Shown here: one piece after another, positions 1 through 12,290 of the stretch
Layout of the letters: each line of letters begins with the position of its first letter
Position numbering within the stretch: the first letter of the stretch is position 1
DNA from: Bacillota bacterium
GTDB taxonomy: Bacteria > Bacillota > UBA994 > UBA5500
NCBI GenBank assembly: GCA_012735505.1
Contig: JAAYHE010000071.1
Coordinates: 16,520 to 80,519 of the forward strand
Reading direction: 5' to 3'
DNA length: 64,000 nucleotides
Made by a program: the position numbers and the translations under genes
Notes under the pieces: model-generated
What the model was told of the DNA's origin: nothing
The model's input: the letters and a program-made list of their open reading frames with translations, nothing else
Database searches by the model: none

Positions 1-616
1 AGCCATTAGCAGTCAGGAGGGCAGCAGTATCGACTACAGAATGAGCCTCTATTTTGGCTATTTCACGCAGTTGCTCTCTACTAGTAGCTGCATAAGCTTG
101 ACCGGCATGGGTAAACAAGCCTTTGATACGTAGGTTGGGGCATTGGCGCCGGATAGCTATGGCCAATTCTAAGGTTTCAGACCCTGGTTGGGTGCCACAC
201 CGGTGCAAGCCACTATCAACTTCTAGGGCGATATTGATGGTTTGTGCCCGCTCGGTAGCCAACTGCTGCAGTAAACTAGCACCCTCCACCGAGTCGCAAC
301 CAATGATGACGTCGGCTTGCTCTAGCAGCTGATTTAATTTTTTCATTTTAATGGGACCAGCTAATTGATGGGCAAGCAGGAAGTCGTTGTGCTGGTGGGC
401 TAACAACATAGCAGCTTCGCTGATTTTAGCGCAAGTAAAGCCAGTGGCACCATGCTCGATTTGTAGTTTAGCTATCTGGGGCAGACGATGGGCTTTCACA
501 TGAGGGCGTAAGGCAAAGTTGTGCTCAGCCGCATATGTAGCCATATCTTGAATGTTATATAGCAACTTTTGATAATCGATAACTACGGCAGGGGTGTCAA
601 AATACACATTGATCAT
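1..616 (-). CDS. Alanine racemase N-terminal-fold PLP protein, D-threonine aldolase/D-serine dehydratase-like (partial, runs off the window)
   Basis: My reverse-strand translation from ATG at 616: MINVYFDTPAVVIDYQKLLYNIQDMATYAAEHNFALRPHVKAHRLPQIAKLQIEHGATGFTCAKISEA..., with the typical 'RPHVKAHK' PLP-lysine region. Open to the window edge. Confidence 0.8.
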   Translation of the reverse strand, partial: MINVYFDTPAVVIDYQKLLYNIQDMATYAAEHNFALRPHVKAHRLPQIAKLQIEHGATGFTCAKISEAAMLLAHQHNDFLLAHQLAGPIKMKKLNQLLEQADVIIGCDSVEGASLLQQLATERAQTINIALEVDSGLHRCGTQPGSETLELAIAIRRQCPNLRIKGLFTHAGQAYAATSREQLREIAKIEAHSVVDTAALLTANG

Positions 617-781
617 CCTTTCAGGAACTAGTCTTTTCACGCCTAGCAGCTCTGTCTCTGTAAAAATAATAGCATTGGAACAGGCAACTGTGGGATATTA
701 CCAAATTTTATCTGAAAAGAACATAATTTTTCTGCCCCAGTGCACACTAACGACGGAACAAAAACATCGTGGGGTGATGTT

Positions 782-2761
782 ATGACGGGCCCAGAGCTTG
801 TTTATCTGCTAGCAGTGGGCATATACTTTATTTTCTTTCTTCTGTTTTCTCGATATTTCTTTTGGAAAAGATACTCGGAAACTAGATTTTGGAATAAACG
901 ACCAAATTTATCTCTCGCCGGAGTAAAGAAGATAGCAGCAGAAAGGAAAAAACAACTACCCTTTTTCTCGATCTTGATTCCCGCCCGGAATGAAGCAGAA
1001 GTAATTGAAAAGACAATACGCCATATGACTGGGCTAAAGTACGATCCAACCCGTTTTGAAGTAATTGTGGTAACCGATGCCAAGGAGCGGCAGAAAAACG
1101 TTTTGGATCAAAAAGAATATATCTTAGATACGGTGCAATTTCTAGAGTATGCGCTGCGGGGTGATTGGAAAGGCCCGCTCAAACCGCACGTGCAAGAGTT
1201 GGTAGTTGGTCTGTTAGCCGACTTGTGTTTGGCCGAGTATAAAGATCAAGCATGCCCAGCAGAACCCTGGTTAGTGTCACTACCCGTAGCTAAGGAACCG
1301 GTAAAACATTCGCGCGTACTGCTGTATGAGCTTACGTCGGGGATTCTAAAGGGTAACGGTAAAATTAGTTTGCAGCGCGTCTATCGGCTATTTAGACGTT
1401 ATTATCCCCACTTGCAGGACAAGGATATTGTCAGGATCTATCCTAACTACCTGTGTTTAGCCGTACCGATTGTCCAACTTTATGCCGTCTGGACTGGCAA
1501 CGATCATGGGGCCTTAATGCAAAACCTAGTGCAGTATAGTGCCCGGGCTAATCACCGCATTACCCAGGAAATAGTCTCCCGTTTGGCAGCTATGGTGGGA
1601 GATGGGGTTGAACGAGCCATTATTGATATGCAACAGTCGAGCAGGTTGAAGGAAGCCTTAGTCGATATTTACGATTTTTGCTTTCCAACGACACAGCAGA
1701 TTGTGGAACAAGTGAGAAGCGAGCTACAGGATGCACCGCGAGTGCCAGTTGTCAAGCATATAGAGGTGCCCGAGGATTTTGATGGGCAATTTGGCGGTAA
1801 ATGCCTGGGTAAGCCAGTGCCATCGACCAAGGGTAGAGCCCTCAATTATGCCTTGCCTTTGGCTGTAGACGAGCGGACTGTTATGTATGGTTTTTATGAT
1901 GCTGAGAGCCGCCCAGACCCTGATGTCTTACTTTATGTTGCCTATAGGTTATTGACTGATGAAAAACCTGTGCGCATTTTTCAAGGCCCTGCCTTTCAGG
2001 TGCGAAACTTTTATGACATCGGCCCGCTGAGCAAGTTAGCCAGCTTATACCAAACGGTGTCTCACGACTGGTATCTGCCCATTATGTTCCGCCGGCTGCC
2101 TTTCGTGGGCGGTACTAACCTCTTTATCGAACGCGATTTGCTCGACAAGTTAGGAGGATATGACTCGAACATTCTCACCGAAGATCTCGAACTAGGGACT
2201 AGAGCCTATTTAGAGACTGGCGCCTGGCCCGAATATTTGCCTTACCCTAGCAGCGAACAGACCCCAGCCACCGTCAAGGGCTTTTATAGGCAGCGTTTAC
2301 GCTGGGGAACAGGTTTTCTGCAGGTGATGGATAAGATTTCTCAAGATGATAAATATCCCCAGGAAAAGAAACGCCCACTGATGCGTGAATTATGGCTTAA
2401 AGGCCCCATCGAGTGGAGTTTCTTCCAGTTTGCCACCCTCATACCGCCTGTAATGATGGTGCTTTGGTTATTTGGTCAGGTAGATGTCGATATCATACCT
2501 AACGGGATACGGCATGTAATTCGCAGTTTCAGTGTTATCGTTCTCAGTTTCACCTTTTATGCCTATTTCCGCTATCGCAAGCATCTCGATTTAGCAGCCA
2601 GGCCCCACACCTGGCCTGGCCGTTGTGCGGCGGTAGCCCAACTGCTGTTTTTACCTCTGGCATCATTCTTTTTCCCAGTTCCGTTTACTAGTGCCTTGTT
2701 TTTAAAGAGCGTGAACAAGCACCCGACTGCCTGGACTAAAACTCCTCGCAGTAAGGAATAA
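782..2761 (+). CDS. Membrane-associated family 2 glycosyltransferase with a large internal insertion
   Basis: N-terminal TM segment, FSILIPARNEAEVIEKTI nucleotide-binding strand, FYDAESRPDPDV, TEDLELGTR, QRLRW motif and C-terminal TM helices. Start chosen at MTGPELVYLL. Confidence 0.85.
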   Translation: MTGPELVYLLAVGIYFIFFLLFSRYFFWKRYSETRFWNKRPNLSLAGVKKIAAERKKQLPFFSILIPARNEAEVIEKTIRHMTGLKYDPTRFEVIVVTDAKERQKNVLDQKEYILDTVQFLEYALRGDWKGPLKPHVQELVVGLLADLCLAEYKDQACPAEPWLVSLPVAKEPVKHSRVLLYELTSGILKGNGKISLQRVYRLFRRYYPHLQDKDIVRIYPNYLCLAVPIVQLYAVWTGNDHGALMQNLVQYSARANHRITQEIVSRLAAMVGDGVERAIIDMQQSSRLKEALVDIYDFCFPTTQQIVEQVRSELQDAPRVPVVKHIEVPEDFDGQFGGKCLGKPVPSTKGRALNYALPLAVDERTVMYGFYDAESRPDPDVLLYVAYRLLTDEKPVRIFQGPAFQVRNFYDIGPLSKLASLYQTVSHDWYLPIMFRRLPFVGGTNLFIERDLLDKLGGYDSNILTEDLELGTRAYLETGAWPEYLPYPSSEQTPATVKGFYRQRLRWGTGFLQVMDKISQDDKYPQEKKRPLMRELWLKGPIEWSFFQFATLIPPVMMVLWLFGQVDVDIIPNGIRHVIRSFSVIVLSFTFYAYFRYRKHLDLAARPHTWPGRCAAVAQLLFLPLASFFFPVPFTSALFLKSVNKHPTAWTKTPRSKE

Positions 2762-2770
2762 AAACAAAAA

Positions 2771-2808
2771 AATGAGCGGCCAATCATGAGCTCGCTCATT
2801 TTTTTTCG
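2771..2808. terminator. Bidirectional rho-independent terminator between convergent genes
   Basis: AAAAAATGAGC...GCTCATTTTTTTT hairpin flanked by A and T runs. Confidence 0.7.
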
Positions 2809-3326
2809 CGAAGATGGCGCAAAGCTTCTTTGATGTCTAGGGGCAGGCTGTCTTCTAGCCAGCTGCGCTGTTGAGTTTTTGGGTGGCGGCCATAGTGCCG
2901 CTTCATTTCACATTGGGCTAGTTTTACCTCACGCAGGAGTTCGCGCGCGCTAATCCGATTAGCCCCCAAGGAAAGCACAATATTTTGCTCGGCCTTGTCG
3001 GAGGTACAAACTAGCACGCTAATGTTTTGAGAACAAAATTCAACGGCCAAACGCTCTATCAAATTATCTGCCGTTTGTTTTTCGGGGGTAAAGATTACCT
3101 GCAGATTATTATTGATTTGCTCAGTTGAACCTTTGCCATTATTAACAAGGTGAGCATCAAAAACCAAAAGACACTGGAAACCCCAAAAGCCGACTATACT
3201 GCTAAGAATCGTGATCAGCTGTTGTCTAGTGTAGTCGAGTTCTCCTGGTTTCAGAAATTTCATCTCCAACCATTGATGGATAACGTTATACCCATCAACA
3301 ATGAGAATGTCATATCCTGTCAGCAT
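2796..3326 (-). CDS. NYN-domain ribonuclease, YacP/Rae1-like
   Basis: MLTGYDILIVDGYNVIHQW start, LLVFDAH and VCTSDKAEQ motifs of the YacP NYN family. Confidence 0.85.
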   Translation of the reverse strand: MLTGYDILIVDGYNVIHQWLEMKFLKPGELDYTRQQLITILSSIVGFWGFQCLLVFDAHLVNNGKGSTEQINNNLQVIFTPEKQTADNLIERLAVEFCSQNISVLVCTSDKAEQNIVLSLGANRISARELLREVKLAQCEMKRHYGRHPKTQQRSWLEDSLPLDIKEALRHLREKK

Positions 3327-3336
3327 GCATATGAAC

Positions 3337-4338
3337 CTATTCTTCCATTAGACCGCATGCATACAATATTTGGTTCAGATCTAACAAGAGAATCAACTCG
3401 GCTTCTAGCTTTAGTATTCCCCAGATATAATCGTTCTGGTTAGATTGAAGTATAGGCGGCACACTAGCAATATCTGCTTTGCTCACGTCGCAAATTTCTT
3501 CAACAATACCCGTGAAGTATCCTACCCTGATAGCTGTGGTTTGCGCCAGAATCAAATTACGCTTGCCATCGTCTTCTGCTTGCTCTAGGATTTCAAACAT
3601 GTCTAAGACCGGATAGTAATCCTCTTCGTCGGGGTTATCGTGATCTGCATCGGGACTAAGAGCAACCCCGCGTATACAAGCAGGAGCATCATCGACAGGA
3701 AAGATCTCGGGCAAACGTAAAATACGCTCGATTTCTTCTATTCTAACCCCCACTCGGATGCCGCCTACCCGAATCAAGGCCAATCTTTCAGTCTCTTGTT
3801 TGGTTGCATCTGTAGCTTGTTGCACGGAGATCTGCAAACGCTCGGGCAACTGGGTCTGCTCTAGGATGGTATCGATATTCAACAAAGTAACCATTCCTAT
3901 CTGAGTGGACTTAATACCCTTAAAGAGCTCGTTTTCCACCTCGCTGGTGCTGGGAAGTGGTTCTATGTCTGCTTCAGAGTAATTAAGAATTTCCTCGATA
4001 TCTTCTACTGCTATCGCGCACAGGCGGTTATCGTAATCTATCACTACCATCTGCCATTCTTCTGGTGTGGGTGGATCGCCGGTCAGCTCTAACTCATGCG
4101 CTAGATTGAGAACCGGAATAACATTCTCTCTGAATAAGCAGACTCCCAAGAAAGTTACTGGTAGCTGGGGCAGAGGCATTACCCGAGGCAAAGGCACTAT
4201 CTCCTGGACTGACTTGATGGGGATCCCATAGAGATTATCATAAAGACGACAAACTAGATCTGATCCATCAAATTCCCCTATTTGTTTGGCGCCCTCTAAG
4301 TGAGCAAAAATCTCTTGCTGGGTGACTGGCATTGTCAA
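3337..4338 (-). CDS. Chemotaxis coupling-type protein with two CheW domains
   Basis: Two CheW-like repeats (IPIKSVQEIVPLPRV...FRENVIPVLNL; GIRVGVRIEEIERILRLPE...YYPVLDMFE). Confidence 0.8.
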   Translation of the reverse strand: MTMPVTQQEIFAHLEGAKQIGEFDGSDLVCRLYDNLYGIPIKSVQEIVPLPRVMPLPQLPVTFLGVCLFRENVIPVLNLAHELELTGDPPTPEEWQMVVIDYDNRLCAIAVEDIEEILNYSEADIEPLPSTSEVENELFKGIKSTQIGMVTLLNIDTILEQTQLPERLQISVQQATDATKQETERLALIRVGGIRVGVRIEEIERILRLPEIFPVDDAPACIRGVALSPDADHDNPDEEDYYPVLDMFEILEQAEDDGKRNLILAQTTAIRVGYFTGIVEEICDVSKADIASVPPILQSNQNDYIWGILKLEAELILLLDLNQILYACGLMEE

Positions 4339-4775
4339 TCCTCCTTATCGATGACAGCAGAGGCCAACTGTTTTAGATGCAAGACCACTACCACCATTTC
4401 TTTATACAATACCACACTTTGCACGAGGCGAGCAGGTACTCTTAAACCTGCCGGTGGCAGCTCTCTTAGTTCTGTCTGACCAGTAAATACTTCTAAAACC
4501 CTGTCGACGATGAGGCCAAAAAGACGACCTTCGTAGTTGATGACAATCACGTTATTAACGCCCTTGTCCAAAGGCAGTTTTAGCACTTCTCGCAAGTTGA
4601 TTAGGGGTATTATTTTACCACGGAAATCAAAAACACCTTCTATATGCAAAGCAGATTGGGGTATGGGCCGTGCTGAAATCTCAGGCAATATTTCCTGCAC
4701 CACAGTTACATCTAACGCAAAGGCTTCTTTATCTAGTTAAAAAATAATTAGCTGTTGGGGGAGTACAGCAGCCAC
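4335..4775 (-). pseudogene. CheW-domain protein interrupted by an in-frame TAA at 4737-4739
   Basis: The track ORF 4335-4703 lacks the first CheW strand. Upstream in the same frame, GTG at 4775 with a GGAGGAG-type RBS reads MAAVLPQQLIIF*LDKEAFALDVTVVQEILPE. Confidence 0.7.
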
Positions 4776-4928
4776 GGAAGTCGCTCCTCCTCTCGTTCAA
4801 ATAACGCACTATCACTTACCCGCAAGGCTACGCGTTGCTGATACTAAGAACATTTCGTCATTGCTAAGTCATTATCCTGCTGTTAGCACTAGTTAGCTTG
4901 CAGCCAGCGGAAGCTAGCCAATATTAAA

Positions 4929-4957
4929 GGGCATGCCGCCAGCGTAACGGCATGCCC
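4929..4957 (-). terminator. gyrA terminator hairpin
   Basis: GGGCATGCCG ccagcgtaa CGGCATGCCC directly downstream of the gyrA stop. Confidence 0.65.
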
Positions 4958-4963
4958 CTATTC

Positions 4964-7399
4964 TTATTCTTCTTTTTGCGCTACTCGCGCCAAGGCTACC
5001 ACGCTATCGTTATCTTCCAAGCGGATCAGGGTTACCCCTTTGGTGGCACGCCCCATTTGCGAGATATCGCTCACGGCCATACGAATGACAATGCCCTCGG
5101 CCGTGATCAGCATGACATCGTCATCATCCCGCACCATTCTGATGCCGACTACTTTGCCGTTGCGCTTAGAAGGCTTGATGGTTTGCACACCCTTACCTGC
5201 CCGGCGTTGGGTTCGATATTCGCTTACTGGAGTCCGTTTACCGTAGCCATTCTCGGTAACAACCAAGAGATCAGCGTTTTCTCTAGCTATGTCTAGCCCA
5301 ATGACCAAGTCGTCTGCGTCAAGGTCGATCCCTTTCACCCCTTGAGCCGTGCGCCCCATGGGGCGGGCATCGGTGGTGCTAAAACGAATAGCCTTGCCGT
5401 TTCTGGTGCTCAAGATAGCTTCGTCGCTGTCGGTTACTAGTCTAGCGCCTATCAATTGATCTCCTTCTTGCAAGGTGATGGCGATCAGGCCATGAGCTTT
5501 GACAGAATCGTATTCGGCTATAGCAGTCTTCTTTACTGTTCCATTTTCGGTGGCTAAGAATAGATACTCCCCGGTAGAAAAATCTTTGATGGGGATAACC
5601 GCACTGATGGTTTCGTCGGGCTGGAGGGGCATGATGTTGACTATCGGTGTCCCCCTGGCCTGCCGGCTAGCTTCCGGTATTTCGTAAACCTTGATGCGGT
5701 AAACTAAGCCATGATTGGTCAGGAACAGGATGTAGTTATGTGTATTAGTGATAAACAAGTGTTCTACAAAATCCTCATCTTTAGTTCCCATACCGGTTAT
5801 CCCCCGGCCACCACGACGCTGACTGCGATAGGTGTTGACCGGTAGACGCTTGATATAGCCTTGATGAGTAATGGTGATAACCACGTCTTCATCGGCAATG
5901 AGGTCTTCGATGTCTATTTCACCAGCGGCGGCCACAATTTCAGTTCGCCGCGGATCGGCATACTTTTCTTTTATCTCCAGAAGTTCTTTCCGGATCACTT
6001 GTAGCAGCAAGCCCTCGTCGTGCAGTATTGCTTTTAGCTCGGCAATAAGTTTTTCTAGCTCAGCCAGTTCGGCATCGATCTTTTCTCTCTCCAAACCAGT
6101 CAGCCGCCGTAACCTCATGTCTAGAATGGCCTGGGCCTGTTTTTCGGTTAAACCAAAATTACGCATGAGGCCGATACGAGCTTCCTCGTCGGTTTGAGAA
6201 CGGCGAATCAGGGCAATAACAGCATCTATATTGTCTAGTGCAATCTGATAGCCTTCTAAGATGTGGGCCCGCGCTTCTGCTTTTTCTAAATCAAAACGGG
6301 TACGGCGGGTGACAACTTCCTTTTGGTGTTCGATATAATGTTGCAGCAATTCTTTGAGGCTAAGCACCAGCGGCTCGCCGTCGACTAAAGCTAACATGAT
6401 GACACCAAAGGTCGTCTGCAGCTGGCTGTGCTTAAACAGTTGGTTAAGGACTACGTTAGGGTTAGCATCACGCCGCAGCTCGATGACGATGCGTACAGGT
6501 TCCTCTCGGTCGCTTTCGTCGTTGAGGGCGGTGATGCCATCAATTCTTTTTTCTTTAACGGCTAATTCGGCTATGCGTTCAATCAGCCTGGCCTTATTCA
6601 CCTGATAAGGTAGTTCGCTGACTACTATGCGGTGCTTGCCGTTGCTCATTTTTTCGATGCGAGTCTTGGCCCGGATAGTGATAGAACCCCGGCCGGTGGT
6701 ATAGGCCGAGCGGATTCCGTCTCTGCCCATGATAAAAGCACCCGTGGGGAAATCGGGCCCCTTAATGTGCTGCATCAGTTCATCGACAGTAATATCCGGG
6801 TTGTCCATCAAGGCAACGGTACCGTCGATTACCTCACCTAGGTTATGCGGTGGAATGTTAGTAGCCATGCCGACAGCAATACCGGCAGAGCCATTGACTA
6901 GAAGATTAGGAAATCTCGCCGGCAGAACTACCGGCTCCTCTAGGGTTTCATCGAAGTTGGGAGTAAAATCGACCGTCTTCTTGTCGATATCCCTGAGCAT
7001 TTCCATGGCTAATGGCGCTAGGCGAGCTTCGGTATAACGCATAGCTGCCGGCGAGTCACCGTCTATCGAGCCCAGGTTGCCGTGGCCATCTATTAACAGA
7101 TAGCGGCTAGAGAAGTCTTGGGCCATACGCACCATGGTATCGTAGACAACGGTATCTCCATGGGGGTGAAATTTACCTAGCACTTCACCCACAATACGGG
7201 CTGACTTTTTATAAGGTTTGTCGGGAGAAAATCCTAGTTCACCCATGGCATAGAGGATACGCCGGTGAGCCGGTTTCAAGCCGTCGCGCACGTCGGGCAA
7301 GGCCCGGCCAATGATAACCGTCATGGCATAGGTGATATAGGATTTCTTCATTTCTTCTTCTATACTTATTGGCATGATCTTGCCATGGTCAAATTCCAT
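4964..7399 (-). CDS. gyrA: DNA gyrase subunit A
   Basis: [31 protein letters not shown]...; full-length, next to gyrB. Confidence 0.98.
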   Translation of the reverse strand: MEFDHGKIMPISIEEEMKKSYITYAMTVIIGRALPDVRDGLKPAHRRILYAMGELGFSPDKPYKKSARIVGEVLGKFHPHGDTVVYDTMVRMAQDFSSRYLLIDGHGNLGSIDGDSPAAMRYTEARLAPLAMEMLRDIDKKTVDFTPNFDETLEEPVVLPARFPNLLVNGSAGIAVGMATNIPPHNLGEVIDGTVALMDNPDITVDELMQHIKGPDFPTGAFIMGRDGIRSAYTTGRGSITIRAKTRIEKMSNGKHRIVVSELPYQVNKARLIERIAELAVKEKRIDGITALNDESDREEPVRIVIELRRDANPNVVLNQLFKHSQLQTTFGVIMLALVDGEPLVLSLKELLQHYIEHQKEVVTRRTRFDLEKAEARAHILEGYQIALDNIDAVIALIRRSQTDEEARIGLMRNFGLTEKQAQAILDMRLRRLTGLEREKIDAELAELEKLIAELKAILHDEGLLLQVIRKELLEIKEKYADPRRTEIVAAAGEIDIEDLIADEDVVITITHQGYIKRLPVNTYRSQRRGGRGITGMGTKDEDFVEHLFITNTHNYILFLTNHGLVYRIKVYEIPEASRQARGTPIVNIMPLQPDETISAVIPIKDFSTGEYLFLATENGTVKKTAIAEYDSVKAHGLIAITLQEGDQLIGARLVTDSDEAILSTRNGKAIRFSTTDARPMGRTAQGVKGIDLDADDLVIGLDIARENADLLVVTENGYGKRTPVSEYRTQRRAGKGVQTIKPSKRNGKVVGIRMVRDDDDVMLITAEGIVIRMAVSDISQMGRATKGVTLIRLEDNDSVVALARVAQKEE

Positions 7400-7435
7400 A
7401 GTTCATCACCCCTTCTTTACTGCGCAGCCGACAGT

Positions 7436-9361
<1,926 letters not shown>

Positions 9362-9371
9362 TCACAATATG

Positions 9372-9623
9372 TCAGTCTAAAACAGATAGCTTGTTCAGTG
9401 ATCTATTGCGTAGCGTGTTTGCCGAAGTATTAGAAAGATAAATATATTCACTAGTAACTATAAATGATCTAGCTGGTTCCTCGCCACAGTTGATGACAAA
9501 ACCTTCATCGCGAGCTGTATTGAGGAATTCACGATTAGTGGCATTTTCCATTAGGGATATAGAAAAAATGCCAACAATATCTCGCGCAGGAATACTTTTG
9601 TCCTGACCAATATATAGGAACAT
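9372..9623 (-). CDS. remB: DUF370 extracellular matrix regulator RemB-like (YaaB)
   Basis: MFLYIGQDKSIPARDIVGIFSI...; position between recF and gyrB matches B. subtilis yaaB. Confidence 0.8.
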   Translation of the reverse strand: MFLYIGQDKSIPARDIVGIFSISLMENATNREFLNTARDEGFVINCGEEPARSFIVTSEYIYLSNTSANTLRNRSLNKLSVLD

Positions 9624-9637
9624 ATGTTACGGCCCCC

Positions 9638-10762
9638 CTATTGCTGCACTATACTAATTCTACCATTTACTATCTCTGCAACCAATACCTCTTTGTCCCT
9701 TAGGCCGGTAAACAAACTGGCTTCGGTACCAGTAATAATGGTTTGGATGCCATGATCAACTTCATACAAGAGTGCTTGCCGACGCTTCTCGTCAAGCTCC
9801 GATAAGACATCATCAAGCAGGAGGACGGGATAATTTCCGGTTATTTCGTACATAAAAGCAAGCTCTGCCATTTTCAAAGCTAAGACTGTAGATCTTTGTT
9901 GTCCCTGGGACCCGAACTCCCTGACGTCAATTCCATTTAACAAGGATACAAAATCATCGCGATGGGGCCCGACGAGCGTCACCCCTCGTCTTAATTCGTT
10001 GGCGTGTTGCCTTTGTAGTATTTCCCAAAAAACTCGGGTTATCTCAGACTCGGTTTCCCCACACTCGACCTTCAATCCCCAAGGCCGATAGATCAGGCTC
10101 AGTTTTTCTTTACCCCCGGAAATCTGGTGAAGACTAGGCGCCGCATATTTGGCTAAAGCTTTTAACGCTTGCTGTCGTAGCCTAGTCACCCTAGCCCCAT
10201 ATTTGACTAATTGCTCGGTCCAGGTCTCTAAGGCCACCGGGTTAGTAACCTTGCCCTCAAAAGACCGCAAGAGGTTGTTTCGCTGTATTAAGGCCCGGTT
10301 GTATTGCTGCAAAGCGTAAAGGTAAACAGCACTTACCTGGGACAACTCTATGTCTAAGAAACGGCGGCGCAAAGCCGGTGGTCCTTTCAGAAGCTGTAAA
10401 TCTTCTGGCGTAAAGAGAACTGAGTTTAAAACACCCAGCAAGGAACTTAGTTTGCGCTCGGGTATGCCGTTGATCTTTAATTCGCGCTTACGGCTGGCAT
10501 CTAGACGAAAATCTATCTGGGCCCGTACATTACGCTTCTTAATCCTGGCATGTAAGAAAAACCCGGTAGTATCCCACCGGATTAAATCATATTGATTGCT
10601 AGTCCGATGAGATCTGCCGGTAGAAAGAAAGTGAACGCTTTCAAGCAGGTTGGTTTTACCTTGGGCATTTTGCCCAACCAATATATTAAGGCGAGGATGC
10701 AGCTCGAGCTCGCAGTGAGCGTAGTTGCGAAAATTGCGTAAGGTAAGATGTTCAACTTTCAT
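9638..10762 (-). CDS. recF: DNA replication and repair protein RecF
   Basis: MKVEHLTLRNFRNY, GQNAQGKTNLLE Walker A, LLLDDVLSELDEKRR. Confidence 0.97.
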   Translation of the reverse strand: MKVEHLTLRNFRNYAHCELELHPRLNILVGQNAQGKTNLLESVHFLSTGRSHRTSNQYDLIRWDTTGFFLHARIKKRNVRAQIDFRLDASRKRELKINGIPERKLSSLLGVLNSVLFTPEDLQLLKGPPALRRRFLDIELSQVSAVYLYALQQYNRALIQRNNLLRSFEGKVTNPVALETWTEQLVKYGARVTRLRQQALKALAKYAAPSLHQISGGKEKLSLIYRPWGLKVECGETESEITRVFWEILQRQHANELRRGVTLVGPHRDDFVSLLNGIDVREFGSQGQQRSTVLALKMAELAFMYEITGNYPVLLLDDVLSELDEKRRQALLYEVDHGIQTIITGTEASLFTGLRDKEVLVAEIVNGRISIVQQ

Positions 10763-10770
10763 GGCAACAA

Positions 10771-10992
10771 TCAACCCAATACGTAAGTCTGGCCGTCGAT
10801 GGAGATAGAGTCACCCGTGTATAACTTGCGGCCCCGCCGTTGCTCAGGGACGCCATTGACTAGGATGTTATGGGTTTGCAAGAAAAACCTGCTTTCGCCA
10901 CCTGAAGCTATATAGTTTAGCTTCTTTAGTAGCTGTGCCAGGGTAATGTACTCGCCCGTAATAGGTATCAGCTGCTCGCTCACCACTCTCAT
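10771..10992 (-). CDS. yaaA: S4-domain RNA-binding protein YaaA/RlbA
   Basis: ITLAQLLKKLNYIASGGESRFFLQTHNILVNGVPEQRRGRKLYTGD; between dnaN and recF. Confidence 0.9.
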   Translation of the reverse strand: MRVVSEQLIPITGEYITLAQLLKKLNYIASGGESRFFLQTHNILVNGVPEQRRGRKLYTGDSISIDGQTYVLG

Positions 10993-10998
10993 CCTCCC

Positions 10999-12102
10999 TT
11001 ATGTGAGACGTACAGGCATTAACAAGCTAAAATAGTCATCCTGCCCCACCGGACGACAGATGCAAGGGCCATAACTCCCGTGAAAATCTATGGTAACTTC
11101 TGCGGCTGCAGCACTCCGCAAGACTTCTATCAGAGAACGAATGTTAAACATAATCTCCAGGCCTTCCCCAGTTTGCTGGATCGGTATTTCTTCATAATGC
11201 CTACCTAATTCCATAGATTGAGCCGATACAGCGATCTTATCGTCGTTGATATTAAGTTTAACCGAACCATTCTGGCCATCTTTGCAGACTAAGGCAGCTC
11301 TTTCAATAGCTTGCCATAGCTCATCGGCACCTACTACTATCCTTGTTTGATAATTTTCCGGGATGAACTGATTAATATCCGGGAAGTTACCTTCCAGTAA
11401 GCGAGTAACTAAACGAATACCGGAAAAATCAAAGGCAGCATAATTATCGCCAATGCCGACCTGCAATAGACCATCATCGCCAAGGAGTCGCAGCAAGTCC
11501 CTGACAGCTTTGCCCGGCACGATAGCGCTAGCCGGCTTATCGGTAGTGACGTAAGTAGACCAGCGACAAGCTAGCCTAAAACCATCCAAAGCTGTCAAGC
11601 GAGTGTCTTCTTCACCAAAGGTCCAATAAGCACCTGTTAGTACAGGTCGCAATTCCTCGGTAGAAATAGCGAAACTAACCTGGCGCATCATGTCCTTAGC
11701 TAAAGGCTGGGGCAAGGTGTAGCTGTGTTGTAGCGAGTATACGGGAGGCTCGGGAAATTCCTCTAAAGGTAGCGTCAGGATTTCCATCTGGGCACTACCA
11801 CTCTGGAAAGTAATCGAGGAGCGACCCGGATTGTGCCTCAGACTTATTTTGTCAGCCGGACTGCGTCTCACTGCCTCGGTCAGAATTTTGGCCGGTATAA
11901 CAGCTTCTCCCGGCTCGCTGACAACAGCTTCGCCGCTGACAGTGATGCTCATTTCAAGGTTGTTGCTGGTAAGAGTTATGTGGTCGTTTTCAGCTTGCAG
12001 CAGGACACCGGATAAGGCAACCATAACAGGTTTTAATGGTATAGCATGGCCTACAGTTTGCAGCATTTGTAGAAAAATATCCCGTTGCACCTCTATAATC
12101 AT
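10999..12102 (-). CDS. dnaN: DNA polymerase III beta subunit
   Basis: Sliding clamp sequence (PAKILTEAVRR; VTIDFHGSYGPCICRPV; LMPVRL end). Confidence 0.97.
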   Translation of the reverse strand: MIIEVQRDIFLQMLQTVGHAIPLKPVMVALSGVLLQAENDHITLTSNNLEMSITVSGEAVVSEPGEAVIPAKILTEAVRRSPADKISLRHNPGRSSITFQSGSAQMEILTLPLEEFPEPPVYSLQHSYTLPQPLAKDMMRQVSFAISTEELRPVLTGAYWTFGEEDTRLTALDGFRLACRWSTYVTTDKPASAIVPGKAVRDLLRLLGDDGLLQVGIGDNYAAFDFSGIRLVTRLLEGNFPDINQFIPENYQTRIVVGADELWQAIERAALVCKDGQNGSVKLNINDDKIAVSAQSMELGRHYEEIPIQQTGEGLEIMFNIRSLIEVLRSAAAAEVTIDFHGSYGPCICRPVGQDDYFSLLMPVRLT

Positions 12103-12119
12103 TTCTTATACCTCCTTGG

Positions 12120-12290
12120 CGGGTCCTTAAAGAATATATTTCTTATTAGATGAATAGTATATAAGATAGTCGTATTAGTCATCATGGTTGTGGAACCTGT
12201 GGATAAGTGCTTGTAGGCGCTATTTGTCGGACTTTAGCGCTTGTGCTTGTTTTGTGGACAAGTTGTTTTACCTATCCACAATATCAACAA
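12120..12290. promoter_or_regulatory. oriC sub-region: DnaA boxes plus AT-rich putative unwinding element with DnaA-trio-like triplets
   Basis: TGTGGATAA at 12199-12207, TTGTGGACA and TATCCACA near 12252-12280, then AT-rich 12125-12180. On the minus strand this reads CTAATACGACTATCTTATATACTATTCATC. Confidence 0.75.
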
